A stretch of 64,000 nucleotides of DNA from Pisolithus tinctorius (taxonomy: Eukaryota; Basidiomycota; Agaricomycetes; Boletales; Pisolithaceae), in NCBI GenBank assembly GCA_024663395.1, contig JANFAH010000063.1, positions 1 to 64,000 of the forward strand, in the 5' to 3' direction. Made by a program: the position numbers and the translations under genes. Positions 11,431 to 20,373 of this stretch are shown one piece after another (the first letter of the stretch is position 1; every line of letters begins with the position of its first letter). The notes beneath the pieces are model-generated. The model ran no database searches. It was not told the origin of the DNA and saw only the letters and a program-made list of their open reading frames with translations.

Positions 11431-11688
11431 TCCAGTAGAGGTTGAGGATTAGATGGTCATATAAAAAGGAATTATTTGGATGAGTCAAATGGGAAGGTGG
11501 ATTCAAGAGATGTGGTTTATTGGTGTTTCTGCGAGCAGATGGTCTAGCAGATTTAGAAAGGCGACATGATGAGGTTTGGGAATGTGTGGACAAGGATTGT
11601 TCCAAGTTTTCATATGAATGATTCCCCTCTCAGCGAATCTCTGATTAGGGATGTGAGAGTTATTTTGTTCAAGGCTTTCAAATTCTAA
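11431..11688. other. Left flank of the Harbinger insertion, unclear origin
   Basis: About 260 bases between the copia Gag start and the Harbinger element. The last ~40 bases, read on the plus strand, may continue in frame across the TAA target site into the lysine-rich gene at 14835 (codons ending SRLSNSK before the site, AEAKKGDE after it). The rest has no recognisable gene, and no copia 5' LTR or primer site is visible. Confidence 0.4.
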
Positions 11689-11736
11689 GGCGCCATTCAC
11701 CCTCCGAAGTTGAAGTTGAAAACTTCGACTTCGACT
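11689..11736. repeat. Left terminal inverted repeat of Harbinger element
   Basis: GGCGCC[A/G]TTCACCCT, then a GAAGTTGAAGTTGAAAACTT block. It pairs with 14785-14831 over about 45 bases with several mismatches inward. Confidence 0.85.
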
Positions 11737-11908
11737 TTGGCAATGTAGTCACGTGATGATTATATAAGCTGTGCATGCTTGTGCAAATGCAAAGTCCAAG
11801 TTTCGGCCTTCTGCTTTAGTAATGTAGTCATGTGATGATTATATAAGACAACAACACAACTTGTAGTTCAATAGATAACATTGTGATAACAGATCAAACA
11901 ACTCTGCT

Positions 11909-13221
11909 ATGGATCTTGAAGCACAGCAGCTCCAGCACCATTGTCGTCGCCATCTTGCTGCACTTGTAGTAGCAGTGATGATCCAGGTGCTATGCCTCTA
12001 TGACCTCCTTTTTCATTCTGACTCAGAACCAATCCCCTACCATACCTCAATCCTGACTGGTGAGGGGTGGATGCTAGAGCTCCTGAATGGTCATCCAGAC
12101 AGGATACAGACTTACCTTGGTGTCAGCCATGGGGTTTTTGATCACCTGATGCAGGTGCTCACCCATCATGGTTTTGTGCCTTCTCACAATGGAGTTTCTG
12201 TAGAGGAACAACTTGGGATATTCCTCTACACCTGTGTTACTGGGTTGTCATCCCAGCATGTTGCTGAGAGGTTCCAGCACTCACCAGGGACCATCACTAG
12301 GTAGGGAGTTCATTGGACTGTCTGATATTTTTCTCACAATTTTTTAGATATTTCAAAGCAATGTTGGCTTTCTTTTCTGGGGGACAATTCTATGCATCCC
12401 AAGTGCAATTCCCCACCAACAACACTCCCATATCAACTATGATTACTAGTGACCCACGCTTCTGATTTTTCCAGGATTGTATTGGTGCAGTTGATGGCAC
12501 TCATATTTGAGCATTCACTGCTGCTGGGGACCAGCCTTACATGAGGAACCGGAAGGGCTACCTATCTCAAAACTGTCTCTTCATCTGTGATTTTGACTTC
12601 TTCTTCACATATGCCCTCACTGGCTTTGATGGGTCAACTGCAGATGCAACCATGTGGCATGATGCACACAGGAATGACTTGCACATGCCACCTGGGAAGT
12701 ACCTTCTTGCAGATGCAGGGTTTGGGACCTGTGATGCACTTCTGGTTCCCTATCGAGGTGTTTGTTACCATCTGAAAGAATGGCGCCAGGCTGGATTAAG
12801 GTAAGTTGCTATTCCATTCTGCTCAGTGTACCTGTAACTTCTATTTTATAGACCTCAAAACCGAGAGGAGTTATTCAACCTTCACCATGCTGGACTTAGA
12901 AATGCCATTGAACAGATATTTGGTGTTATAAAACGCAGGTGGAGGATTCTTCAAATTCCCCCTGAATATAGCATCCACACGCAAACTCAAGTACCTGCTG
13001 CTCTCTGTGCCCTCCACAATTTCATACGGCGCTATGATCCAGAAGAGTTCTTTGACCCTGAACTTGCCATGGACATAGGAGAGGATGATGGTGTTGGAAG
13101 CCTTGGTGATGGACCAGCAGATGCTGCAGAGAGGAGAAGGGCTGATAATAGGCATGACAACATTGCAGAGGAGATGTGGATTGACTATCAGCACCAGCTT
13201 ACAATTAGGGGCCTTCTCTGA
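11909..13221 (+). pseudogene. PIF/Harbinger DDE transposase, three exons, two in-frame stops
   Basis: Exons 11909-12300, 12348-12800 and 12852-13221 (introns of 47 and 51 bp, GTAGGG/GTAAGT donors) join to 1215 nt, 405 codons. An N-terminal helix-turn-helix region (GIFLYTCVTGLSSQHVAERF) precedes the catalytic core. The triad is visible: D180 in GAVDGTH, D253 in LADAGF, E302 in NAIEQIFG. Codons 170 and 185 are TGA; codon 185, right after DGTHI, replaces an arginine or similar residue (CGA to TGA), and codon 170 replaces a tryptophan-like position. The catalytic residues survive but the gene is interrupted. Its CpG content is very low, unlike the convergent Myb gene. Confidence 0.88.
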
Positions 13222-13439
13222 GCCTGAACATTCAGATTTCATGGTGTACAAATATATGTTCTTACAATTGTTTCACACTCATGTAGAAAAATAACTTCCA
13301 TTCTCAATAGGAAGCTAGTCATAGTCATGTACATTTTATTATGTACATGTTTGTATAAAGGGGGGGGGGGGACTTGAAAGGATATGCAGGGGGGGGGGGT
13401 GCATTTGTATATTGTAAAAAAAAAAAACAAGACAAACAC
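13222..13439. other. Convergent 3' region of the Harbinger genes with G-runs and A-run
   Basis: 218 bases between the two stop codons. Holds two G-runs (13 near 13360, 10 near 13390) and a 12-base A-run near 13416. It probably contains both 3' UTRs; no gene is seen. Confidence 0.6.
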
Positions 13440-14751
13440 CTATCTCTGCCCATCCCGGTACTTCATCAGCCGACGCTGCACCCAAATCTGCTTCGCCGGC
13501 TCCTGATGCTTGAGGAAAATGTTCACTTCATCCGGGGTTGCGCTGAGGAAGTAGTCGCTGATGTCGATCCGATCGTCTGTCGAGAGCTGCGGCATGCTGT
13601 TGATGTAGTCCATGGCAGTGTCAACGAGGGGATTGGTAGTGGGTGGCGGGGGCAATGGGGCAGCGATCACATGCATGAAATTATCGAGCCTGGAGGTGAT
13701 GGTGGCAATGAATGAACTGTGATCTTCTTCAGCGCGCGCTTTGGCCGATGGGGGCCGAGAGCGCTTCGATCCACCTTCGGACATTGCAACGGACTCGGCT
13801 TTCCTTTTTCTTAGACTGATGCTGGTGACGGCTGATGACGACGATGACCTGGCTGATGCATGCGACAAAAAACTTGATGGTGCGGAAGGGGGGATGGAGT
13901 TCGGATCCACGGACTGCGTGTCCTCGCGATGGTGAGCATTGAGAGCATGCGTCATGTCAAGGAGGGAGAGGGAGGGAGGGGGGGTAGGAATGGTCGAAGC
14001 AGTGGGGGGTGCGGTAGAGGCAGGAGTATCGAAGGCAGAGGTCGTGGTTGTACAAGGCATGGTAGTGGCGTGTGGCTGGTAGATAAACCAACCTCGGCCA
14101 TGCGAGGGGAGAAGGAGCTCGACGCTGGTGAAGTGGGGGAACCCGGAATTGCGAAACGGCTTCGCATCTTTGTGCGCCTGACTAGATGTTAGTGGATGAT
14201 CCGACAAGGAAAAAACTACATTACCTTTACATACCGATCCCAAAGATCGGTGTTGTCCAGCGAGATCATCGCACCGTGCTCATCGTCGTAAGCAAAGCCA
14301 GAGGCCACCAATTTAAGATCGGCGACGGCGTAGTAGGATTTTTTAAGCTGGATAATTGTTAGCAAGGCAAAAAAAAAAGAATGATACGACGACTTACTGC
14401 CTTGAACTTCCGCTCACATGATTCAGCTGTCTTATCACCGTTATCCGGACCTGGTGGATGATTATGAGCCATGTGGGCTGCTGTGGCGTTCCATGTAGCC
14501 TTCTTAAAGTTCCCATCGCCAGCCTGTGAAAGATGAGAGGCCAAGAAATCCAATAACGCGCCTTCCTCCTCTGTTGTCCATACCGCAGCTTTCTTGCGAG
14601 TCCTGGGTGGAGGCAGGGGGTTCCGTGGGTCTAGAGGATTGATTGTAAGGCCGTGCGAGCGCAACGAGCGGGTTGATCCTGCAGATGAGCCAGACATTCG
14701 ATGATCGTAGTAACTGGGTGACAATGGTTCGTACCTCAGGTGGATGCACAT
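13440..14751 (-). CDS. Harbinger accessory Myb/SANT-like DNA-binding protein, three exons
   Basis: Exons 14751-14398, 14347-14235 and 14181-13440 (introns of 50 and 53 bp) join to 1209 nt, 402 codons plus stop, fully open. An in-frame ATG at 14697 (MSGSSAGSTRS) is an equally good start. Residues from about 50 hold the trihelix Myb/SANT motif (AAVWTTEEEGALLDFL, GNFKKATWNATAAHM, ESCERKFKA, SYYAVADL). A serine/proline/threonine-rich linker with a basic patch RKRKAESVAMSEGGSKRSR (likely nuclear signal) follows, then a C-terminal helical region ending MKYRDGQR. In this superfamily the Myb-like protein helps bring the transposase to the ends. The gene is CpG-rich and undamaged, in contrast to the transposase beside it. 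Confidence 0.85.
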
Positions 14752-14784
14752 GACAGTTCACATCATGTGAGCCTCTTAACCAAA

Positions 14785-14831
14785 GCTGAAGTCGAAAACT
14801 TGGACTTCGCATTTGCAGGGTGAACGGCGCC
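14785..14831. repeat. Right terminal inverted repeat of Harbinger element
   Basis: Reverse complement begins GGCGCCGTTCACCCTGC and continues into AAGTCCAAGTTTTCGACTT. It matches the left end at 11689. Confidence 0.85.
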
Positions 14832-14834
14832 TAA

Positions 14835-15570
14835 GGCTGAGGCCAAGAAGGGTGATGAAGCCAGGGCTGGTAGTAGTGAGGCCTCTGGGGTGAAAAAGGT
14901 GGTCATGGACCCTGCATGAGTGACCTTTTCTACTCTTGGTGTGTTTTGTCTGAAGCCCATTTTTAGCTGTACCCACTGCACCTGGGCAAAGACTGTCTGT
15001 GAGTTTCTCATGGATGGTAATAAGAAGCAGGTCACCTGTATATGGTGCAACCAATCAAAGGGCAAATGCCAGTGGCCCAGGGATGGTAAGGATGCCAAGG
15101 CCAGTCCCAAGGTCAAGGTCGACAAAGGGAAGAAATGGAAGGCTGATGATGAGACACCTGAGCCTGGGCTGAGCCAGAAGAAGCAGGCAAAGTTGAAAGT
15201 GGTTGAGGTGTTGGAGATTGACGAGCCTGAGGCTGGAGGGAGTGGGCTGAGGGAGGCCAGTGCAGAAAGGTACTCAGGCTTGGAAAACAAGCTCGAGCGA
15301 CTGATCGAGGCCATGGGGCTGATTGCCAACAACTTGTCCAGCCTCTTTGAACTTCACGAAACTGCAGTCAAGAATTCAGGCTGCATAGCTGACATGCTCG
15401 AGTTGTTACTCAACAAGTCCTACAGCTTCAGCATGGTGGTCTCCCCCTTGGACTTGGGCTCATCTGAGCTCGACTCTGATGAGTTGTGCGAGGAGGCCAA
15501 CTGGTTAAGAAACCACAGTGAAGGCGAGGAGGAGGAGGCTGAAGGGGAAGATGAGGACATGGCCAAGTAG
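14835..15570 (+). pseudogene. Cysteine-containing acidic coiled-coil protein fragment, split by Harbinger
   Basis: Resumes right after the TAA duplication with a lysine/alanine-rich stretch (AEAKKGDEARAGSSE). One TGA near 14917 follows MDPA and precedes VTF, probably a former CGA. After it the frame is open for over 210 codons to the TAG at 15570. It contains HCTWAKTVCEF and CIWCNQSKGKCQWP (a C-x2-C type cluster), a basic region, a leucine-rich heptad segment around LENKLERLIEAMGLI and an acidic tail (EGEEEEAEGEDEDMAK). Similar proteins are common, uncharacterised repeat genes in mushrooms; the cysteine cluster resembles a DNA-binding motif, but I assign no function. The N-terminus lies left of the Harbinger element or is lost. 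Confidence 0.6.
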
Positions 15571-16442
15571 TGTTCATAGAGTAGTGCCTTTGTTACCTTC
15601 CCTGCAAATGTCATGTGTCCAGTTTTATACAGTAATGTAAGAGAAAACAAAAACAGGAAAACAAGGTAAGTAAGAGATCAAAGGAAAACTAGATACCAAT
15701 GGGAAACAGAACAGAAATTGAGGCTGGTTGAAGCCAGTCCTCATTGGAAGGGGCTGGGTTTATTGTGGTAGTGGGAATGGAACTCTTGCACGAGTTCAGA
15801 AGCATTGTCCAGCTCTGTAGCTAGTACCCAAGTAGTTTCTTCATTGGTCCCCTCATAGCTGGTCCACCGGACTAAGTATTGAAGCCAACACTGGGGACAC
15901 TGGTTGACCTTAGAGTTGAGGATTTCTGCTACCTCGAAATCTAGCTCACCATTGACTTCAACTGGTGGGGGTGGTGGTTGAGTCTGGTTCAAGATGGTAT
16001 TAGGAGTGGCCGGCTCAAGTTGGGAAATGTGGAAGACCGGATGTACTGCACACATTGAGTCCGGCAGGCACAGTGTGAACAAGTGGGTACTGGCCTGAGC
16101 TATGACTGGATATGGTCCAAGGTTCTTCTCCAAGAGCCTCTTGGAAGGCTGGGTAGACTGGAAGTATTTGGCTTTGACATATACCTGGTCACTGACCTTG
16201 AAGTCCAGGGCCAGCATGCATTTAGCATCAGCTGGGCCTTGGTAACATTGTTGAGCAAGGGTCATTTCCTCACATAGGTATTGGTGCAGTGAATCCAGGT
16301 TGACTGCATAGTCACGAGCCCAAGCAGAGGTAATATTGTGCTCTGGGTACACCAAGATGTTAGGATGGTATCCCTTATTAGCAAAGAATGGTGAGACACC
16401 GGTAGTAGCACTAGGGGCATTGTTGTAAGTGAACTCAGCCAG

Positions 16443-17176
16443 TGTCAAGTCCGGGCCTACTCCAACCAACTCCGACACTAGACAAAGCCTGGAGAGTGGT
16501 TCAGAAGCAAGTCCGACATGAAAGAACAGAACTCCAACTGGCAGAGTAGTGGCAGGAATGAAGTCCGCCGAAGCAAAGGTGGAGCAGAGTGAGGGCATCG
16601 GGTTTAGCTCATGCACTACCCCCTTGCACGATCTCAGCCCTCATATTTCAGATGGAGAGTACAGACAGAGAGTCGGAGGTAACTCCAACAGACAGAGGAT
16701 GGAGACAGAAGGAGTAGGAACTAAGTTGATATTCATACTGAGGAATGGCGGAGTATGATACATGCTTTTATACTACTATGGAGGTATGGTAACTGGAATT
16801 GGAACTGACATATGGAGACTCATAAACTTTCAAGTAAATTTTCCTGGATGACGAATGAAGGGTAGATGGAGGACATATGAACAGGTAACACAGAACATCC
16901 AGAAAAGGAAAGAGTCCAGGTGCTGGACCATGCAGTGCACATGCTGCAGAGTACCTGACTGCATGCTGTCAGGGAGAAGTCTGAAGGTAGTCACATGACT
17001 CCTCAGAGAATGGTCCGCCTGGTCTGGTAGGAAGGCAACACAAGTCTGACAGCAGTCAGAGCGGAGATGGTTTGCAACCAACAGATGCTGGGTGGAGTTG
17101 GTGTGGAGTGAGCGAATGACTGGCAGAAGAGGGTGCAGAGTGAGTAAGGACTTATAACGAATGCACAGTTATGACA
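16443..17176 (-). mobile_element. Solo LTR, family C-related (C0), TSD GCCAG
   Basis: 734 bp, ends TGTCAAGTCCGGG and AGTTATGACA, flanked by GCCAG at 16438-16442 and 17177-17181. It shares the block CTCAGCCCTCATATTTCAGA with the LTRs at 29245, 30943 and 34075, but differs elsewhere. It splits the gypsy integrase codons between ELLP and LAEF. Confidence 0.88.
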
Positions 17177-18433
17177 GCCAGAGGTAGTAGTTCGGCCCAA
17201 TTGTCCTGCTGGTAGTTGCAGTACACTCAGAGGTATTGTTCTAGAGTCTGGTTGGTCCTTTCGGTCTGGCCATCACCTTTGGGGTGGTAGCCCAAGGTGA
17301 AATGTAAGCACATATCTAAGGCCTTACCAAGTGACTGGAAGAAGTGAGAGATGAACTCCAAGCCTCAGTCTGAGGTTACATGGGCTGGCACTCTGTGTTT
17401 CAAAAAGACATGGAGTGGGAATAGTTTGGCAAGTTCTGGGGCTGTTATGGTGTTGTGGGTTGGGATGAATATGGCCTGCTTGGAATGCTGGTCAACTACA
17501 ATGAGGATGGCCATGAAGCTGGTTGAGGCCAGGAGTTGCTCAATGAAATCCATAGATATGGAATTCCATGGTTTCTCCAGCACTGGGAGTTGCTTGAGGA
17601 GGCTGTAAGGCCAATGGCAGGGAACCTTAGCCTGAGCACAGGCCATGCAAGACTGGACATAGTCTTTGACAAATGTCCTGAGGTCAGGCCAGGTATATTC
17701 ATGCCATATGAGTTCTAGTGTGCGATTTTGGCCAAAATGGCTGGACAGGGGGTGGTCATGCTTAAGCCACAAGACCCTAAGGCAAAGATCATTTGAGTCC
17801 AGCACATAGATCCTTCCATCAAGCTGAAGGAAGCTGGTGTCATCTACTGACCACTGGGGATCAGACATGTCAGACAGGCAGATTTGTGAGACCAGGTCAT
17901 CCAGCAGTGCGGTCAGGATATCATTATGAAGTTTCTCTATATCCATCAGTGCAGCTGCTCATAAGACCAGGTACTTGAGGTAGGTTGCACGAAGGGAGAC
18001 CACTAGCTGCTCCTGGGTGAAGACCGGTCTCAGATTCTGTGGGTTCACTTGGGCATAGCTGCTATCCCCCTCTCTGGGGTAGACATCCCATTGTCTAGTT
18101 AGGGTGTCAGGCTTAGCCCCGAGCTTACCAGGCCTGAATCTGATGATCATGCTGAACTGAGACAGGAATTCTGACCAGTGAGCTTGGTGGCAGGTGAGTA
18201 CTTTAGAGGTAGAGAAATACTTGAGATTCTTATGGTTGGTAACAACATTGACTGGTGAGGCTGAACCCTCAAGGTAGTGGCGCCAGGTCTGGAATGCTTC
18301 AAAGATTGCAAGCAATTCCTTATCATGGGTATCATAGTTCAACTCCAGGGCTGTCAGAGTCCAGGAGTAGAAGGTGACCAGATGAATCTGGCTGTCGCTG
18401 CAGGTGATAGATAGTATGCCAGCGATGGCATAG

Positions 18434-19111
18434 TGTTACGCTACGCTCACATTTCTCCTTTCGCAGACACTTACGTAACCCGTTCGCGCTCACTCCTGCC
18501 TTTCGAGGCGTTCTGCATACCCGCAACCCGCTGTCTACACAGTTGGGCTTGCGTTCTGTACGTTTCCCCTTTTCTGTTTCCTTTTATGGTTGACCCTTGG
18601 TCAACCCCGCGTTGTACTATATCCGGACATTACATCCGCTTCCCCTTCCCTCCATGATCCGCTGGTGGCCCTGATCCACATGGTCACGTGACACGTTCAC
18701 CCTGGGTGAACGCTCCACTTGTCCCACATACGCGGTTAGTCCCTCTTGCTTCTGTACGTTTAATCCCTCTCGCATAGCTGGCTACCCTTGCACCTACACT
18801 GCAGTGACTCGGTCCTGCCTTGTATGGAATGCGGGTGAGCGACTATACGAGTATTCGAATGTTTGGTCCTCAGTACTGTACATACGTATATAAACCCACA
18901 TGTATCGTACTGGTCCGCCATTCGAAATCTACTTTGCAACCACCCTTAGCTCTGCGCGTTGTACCAACAAGGACTCGCCAGTACGACTTCGGTTGGCCAA
19001 GACTAGTGTTCCGCCGCTAGTGAAGTTAAATTACGCGCCCCTCTCGTGCAGTCACGTGCTTGTGCTACATCGCACTCGATTCGTGGCGCGATACGAGTCG
19101 TCGGCATAACA
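18434..19111 (+). mobile_element. Young CpG-rich solo LTR, TSD CATAG
   Basis: 678 bp, ends TGTTACGCTACG and GGCATAACA (5 bp inverted TGTTA/TAACA), with CATAG at 18429-18433 and 19112-19116. A TATATAAA box lies at 18887-18894. It is rich in CpG (17 in 18961-19110) while the surrounding gypsy has about one per 100 bases. It starts TGTTACG like the gypsy LTR at 62981, but the body differs. It lies within the RNase H-proximal part of the host gypsy. Confidence 0.93.
18887..18894 (+). promoter_or_regulatory. TATA box in the young solo LTR
   Basis: TATATAAA within CATACGTATATAAACCCAC, about two thirds into the LTR, a normal place for the U3 promoter. Confidence 0.55.
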
Positions 19112-20373
19112 CATAGTCCAATGCATCGGTCTTGACAGTGATGGGGACCCTGGGGATGAAATGAGTTAAGACCGGCACAGTGGTGAAGGCAGCCTTGAGG
19201 TTGTTGAATGACTGGTGGCATTCCTCAGAGAAGTTCCAAGGGGCTCCCTTGTGGGTAAGCCAAGTCAGCATTATGATGATGTCTGAGTAGTTAAAGATAA
19301 ACTGGCAGTAAAAATTGGCAAAGCCAAGGAAAGATTGAACATCCTTGACCTTGTGAGGCTCAGGCCAGTTGCAGATAGTCTGGACCTTTTCCTTCGACAT
19401 TGTGAGGCCAGCGGGGGAAAGGTGGAATCCAAGGTATTCGACTGAGTCTGAGTGAAACTCACATTTCTCTGGCTTCACATAAAGGCTGTGAAGCTGAAGC
19501 CAGTGGAGCACCTCTCGGACATGCTGCTTATGGGACTCCTTATCTCTGGAGTAGATTAGGATGTCATCTAAGTAGACAACTACACATACATCCAACATAT
19601 CTGCAAAGATGGTGTTCACAAAGCATTGGAAGGTGGCCAGAGCATTGGTGAGGCTGAAGGGCATCACTAACCACTCGTAGGAACCATACCAAGTCCAGAA
19701 TGTGGTTTTCCACTCATCACCTGGGGCAATCCAGACAGGGTGGTAGGCATGCCAGAGATTGATCTTAGTATAGATCTTGGCTCAGCTTGGTGAGTCCAAG
19801 AGGTCATAGATGAGTGGTAGCAGGTATCAGTCCTTCTTAGTGATTTTGTTGAGGCTGCAGAAGTCTACACAGAGCCAGAGGGAGCTGTCCTTCTTTTTGA
19901 CAAAGAGGACCAGTGCAGCATAAAGGGGAAGACGTAGGCTGAATGAATCCAGTAGTAAGGTTCTTGTCAATGAAAGTCCAGAGAGCTTGCAGCTCGACTG
20001 GGGACAGCAAGTAGATGGTGCCAAGAGGCAGGGTTGTTCCTTCTTCAAGCTCTATTTTCAGGTCATACTCCTGGTGAGGTAGGAGTGCCAAGGCCTTGGC
20101 TTTACTGAAAACATCAGCAAAATCATGGTACTCTTCCAGTACATTGGGTAAGGCTGGAGGAGGGGAAACTGAGGCTGATTGGGCTTGAGCTGAGTCCAAG
20201 GGGCAGAGCTGAAGTTGGAACTGGACAGACCCTTCTAGTTTGCAGGCATGCACAAAGGTGGCTGCATTGATTAGAGAAACCAGAGGGGCCTTCAGGGGGG
20301 TGTGAGCTGGGGAGTCAGAGACCAGTACAGATGGCACAAGGCTGGGTAAGGGAAAAATCCTGTTTTCCACCAC

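Larger units (their letters stand above)
11689..14831 (+). mobile_element. Complete PIF/Harbinger transposon, TSD TAA
   Basis: 3143 bp bounded by inverted repeats GGCGCCATTCACCCT (left) and GGCGCCGTTCACCCT (right, reverse complement), both running into GAAGT-rich blocks. TAA is duplicated at 11686-11688 and 14832-14834, the 3-bp TWA-type site typical of PIF/Harbinger. Inside are the two genes of this superfamily in convergent orientation: a DDE transposase (+) and a Myb/SANT-like protein (-). The element sits inside an older coding region that resumes at 14835. Confidence 0.93.
15741..20373 (-). pseudogene. Ty3/gypsy chromovirus Pol, minus strand, split by two solo LTRs
   Basis: Read 5' to 3' on the minus strand: protease-RT linker from 20373, reverse transcriptase to about 19070 (VVVYLDDILIYSRD, intact YLDD), RNase H 18.3-17.96 kb (HDKELLAIFEAF), integrase zinc finger and core 17.95-17.2 kb, integrase C-terminus 16.44-16.0 kb (LAEFTYNNAPSATT), and a chromodomain (EVAEILNSK, WLQYLVRWTSYEGTNEETTW) before the stop at 15741. 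Chromodomains direct such elements to heterochromatin. Frame changes and TGA codons (for example before GLEFISHFF) make it inactive. LTRs at 16443-17176 and 18434-19111 interrupt it; removing each with one TSD restores the frame. No LTR of the element itself is seen, and its 5' end abuts the next gypsy. Confidence 0.9.

Noticed and set aside
12465..12520. Extra intron in the Harbinger transposase to remove the stops at codons 170 and 185
   Set aside because: The stretch codes for the conserved DCIGAVDGTH motif with the first catalytic aspartate, and no matching donor site is present.
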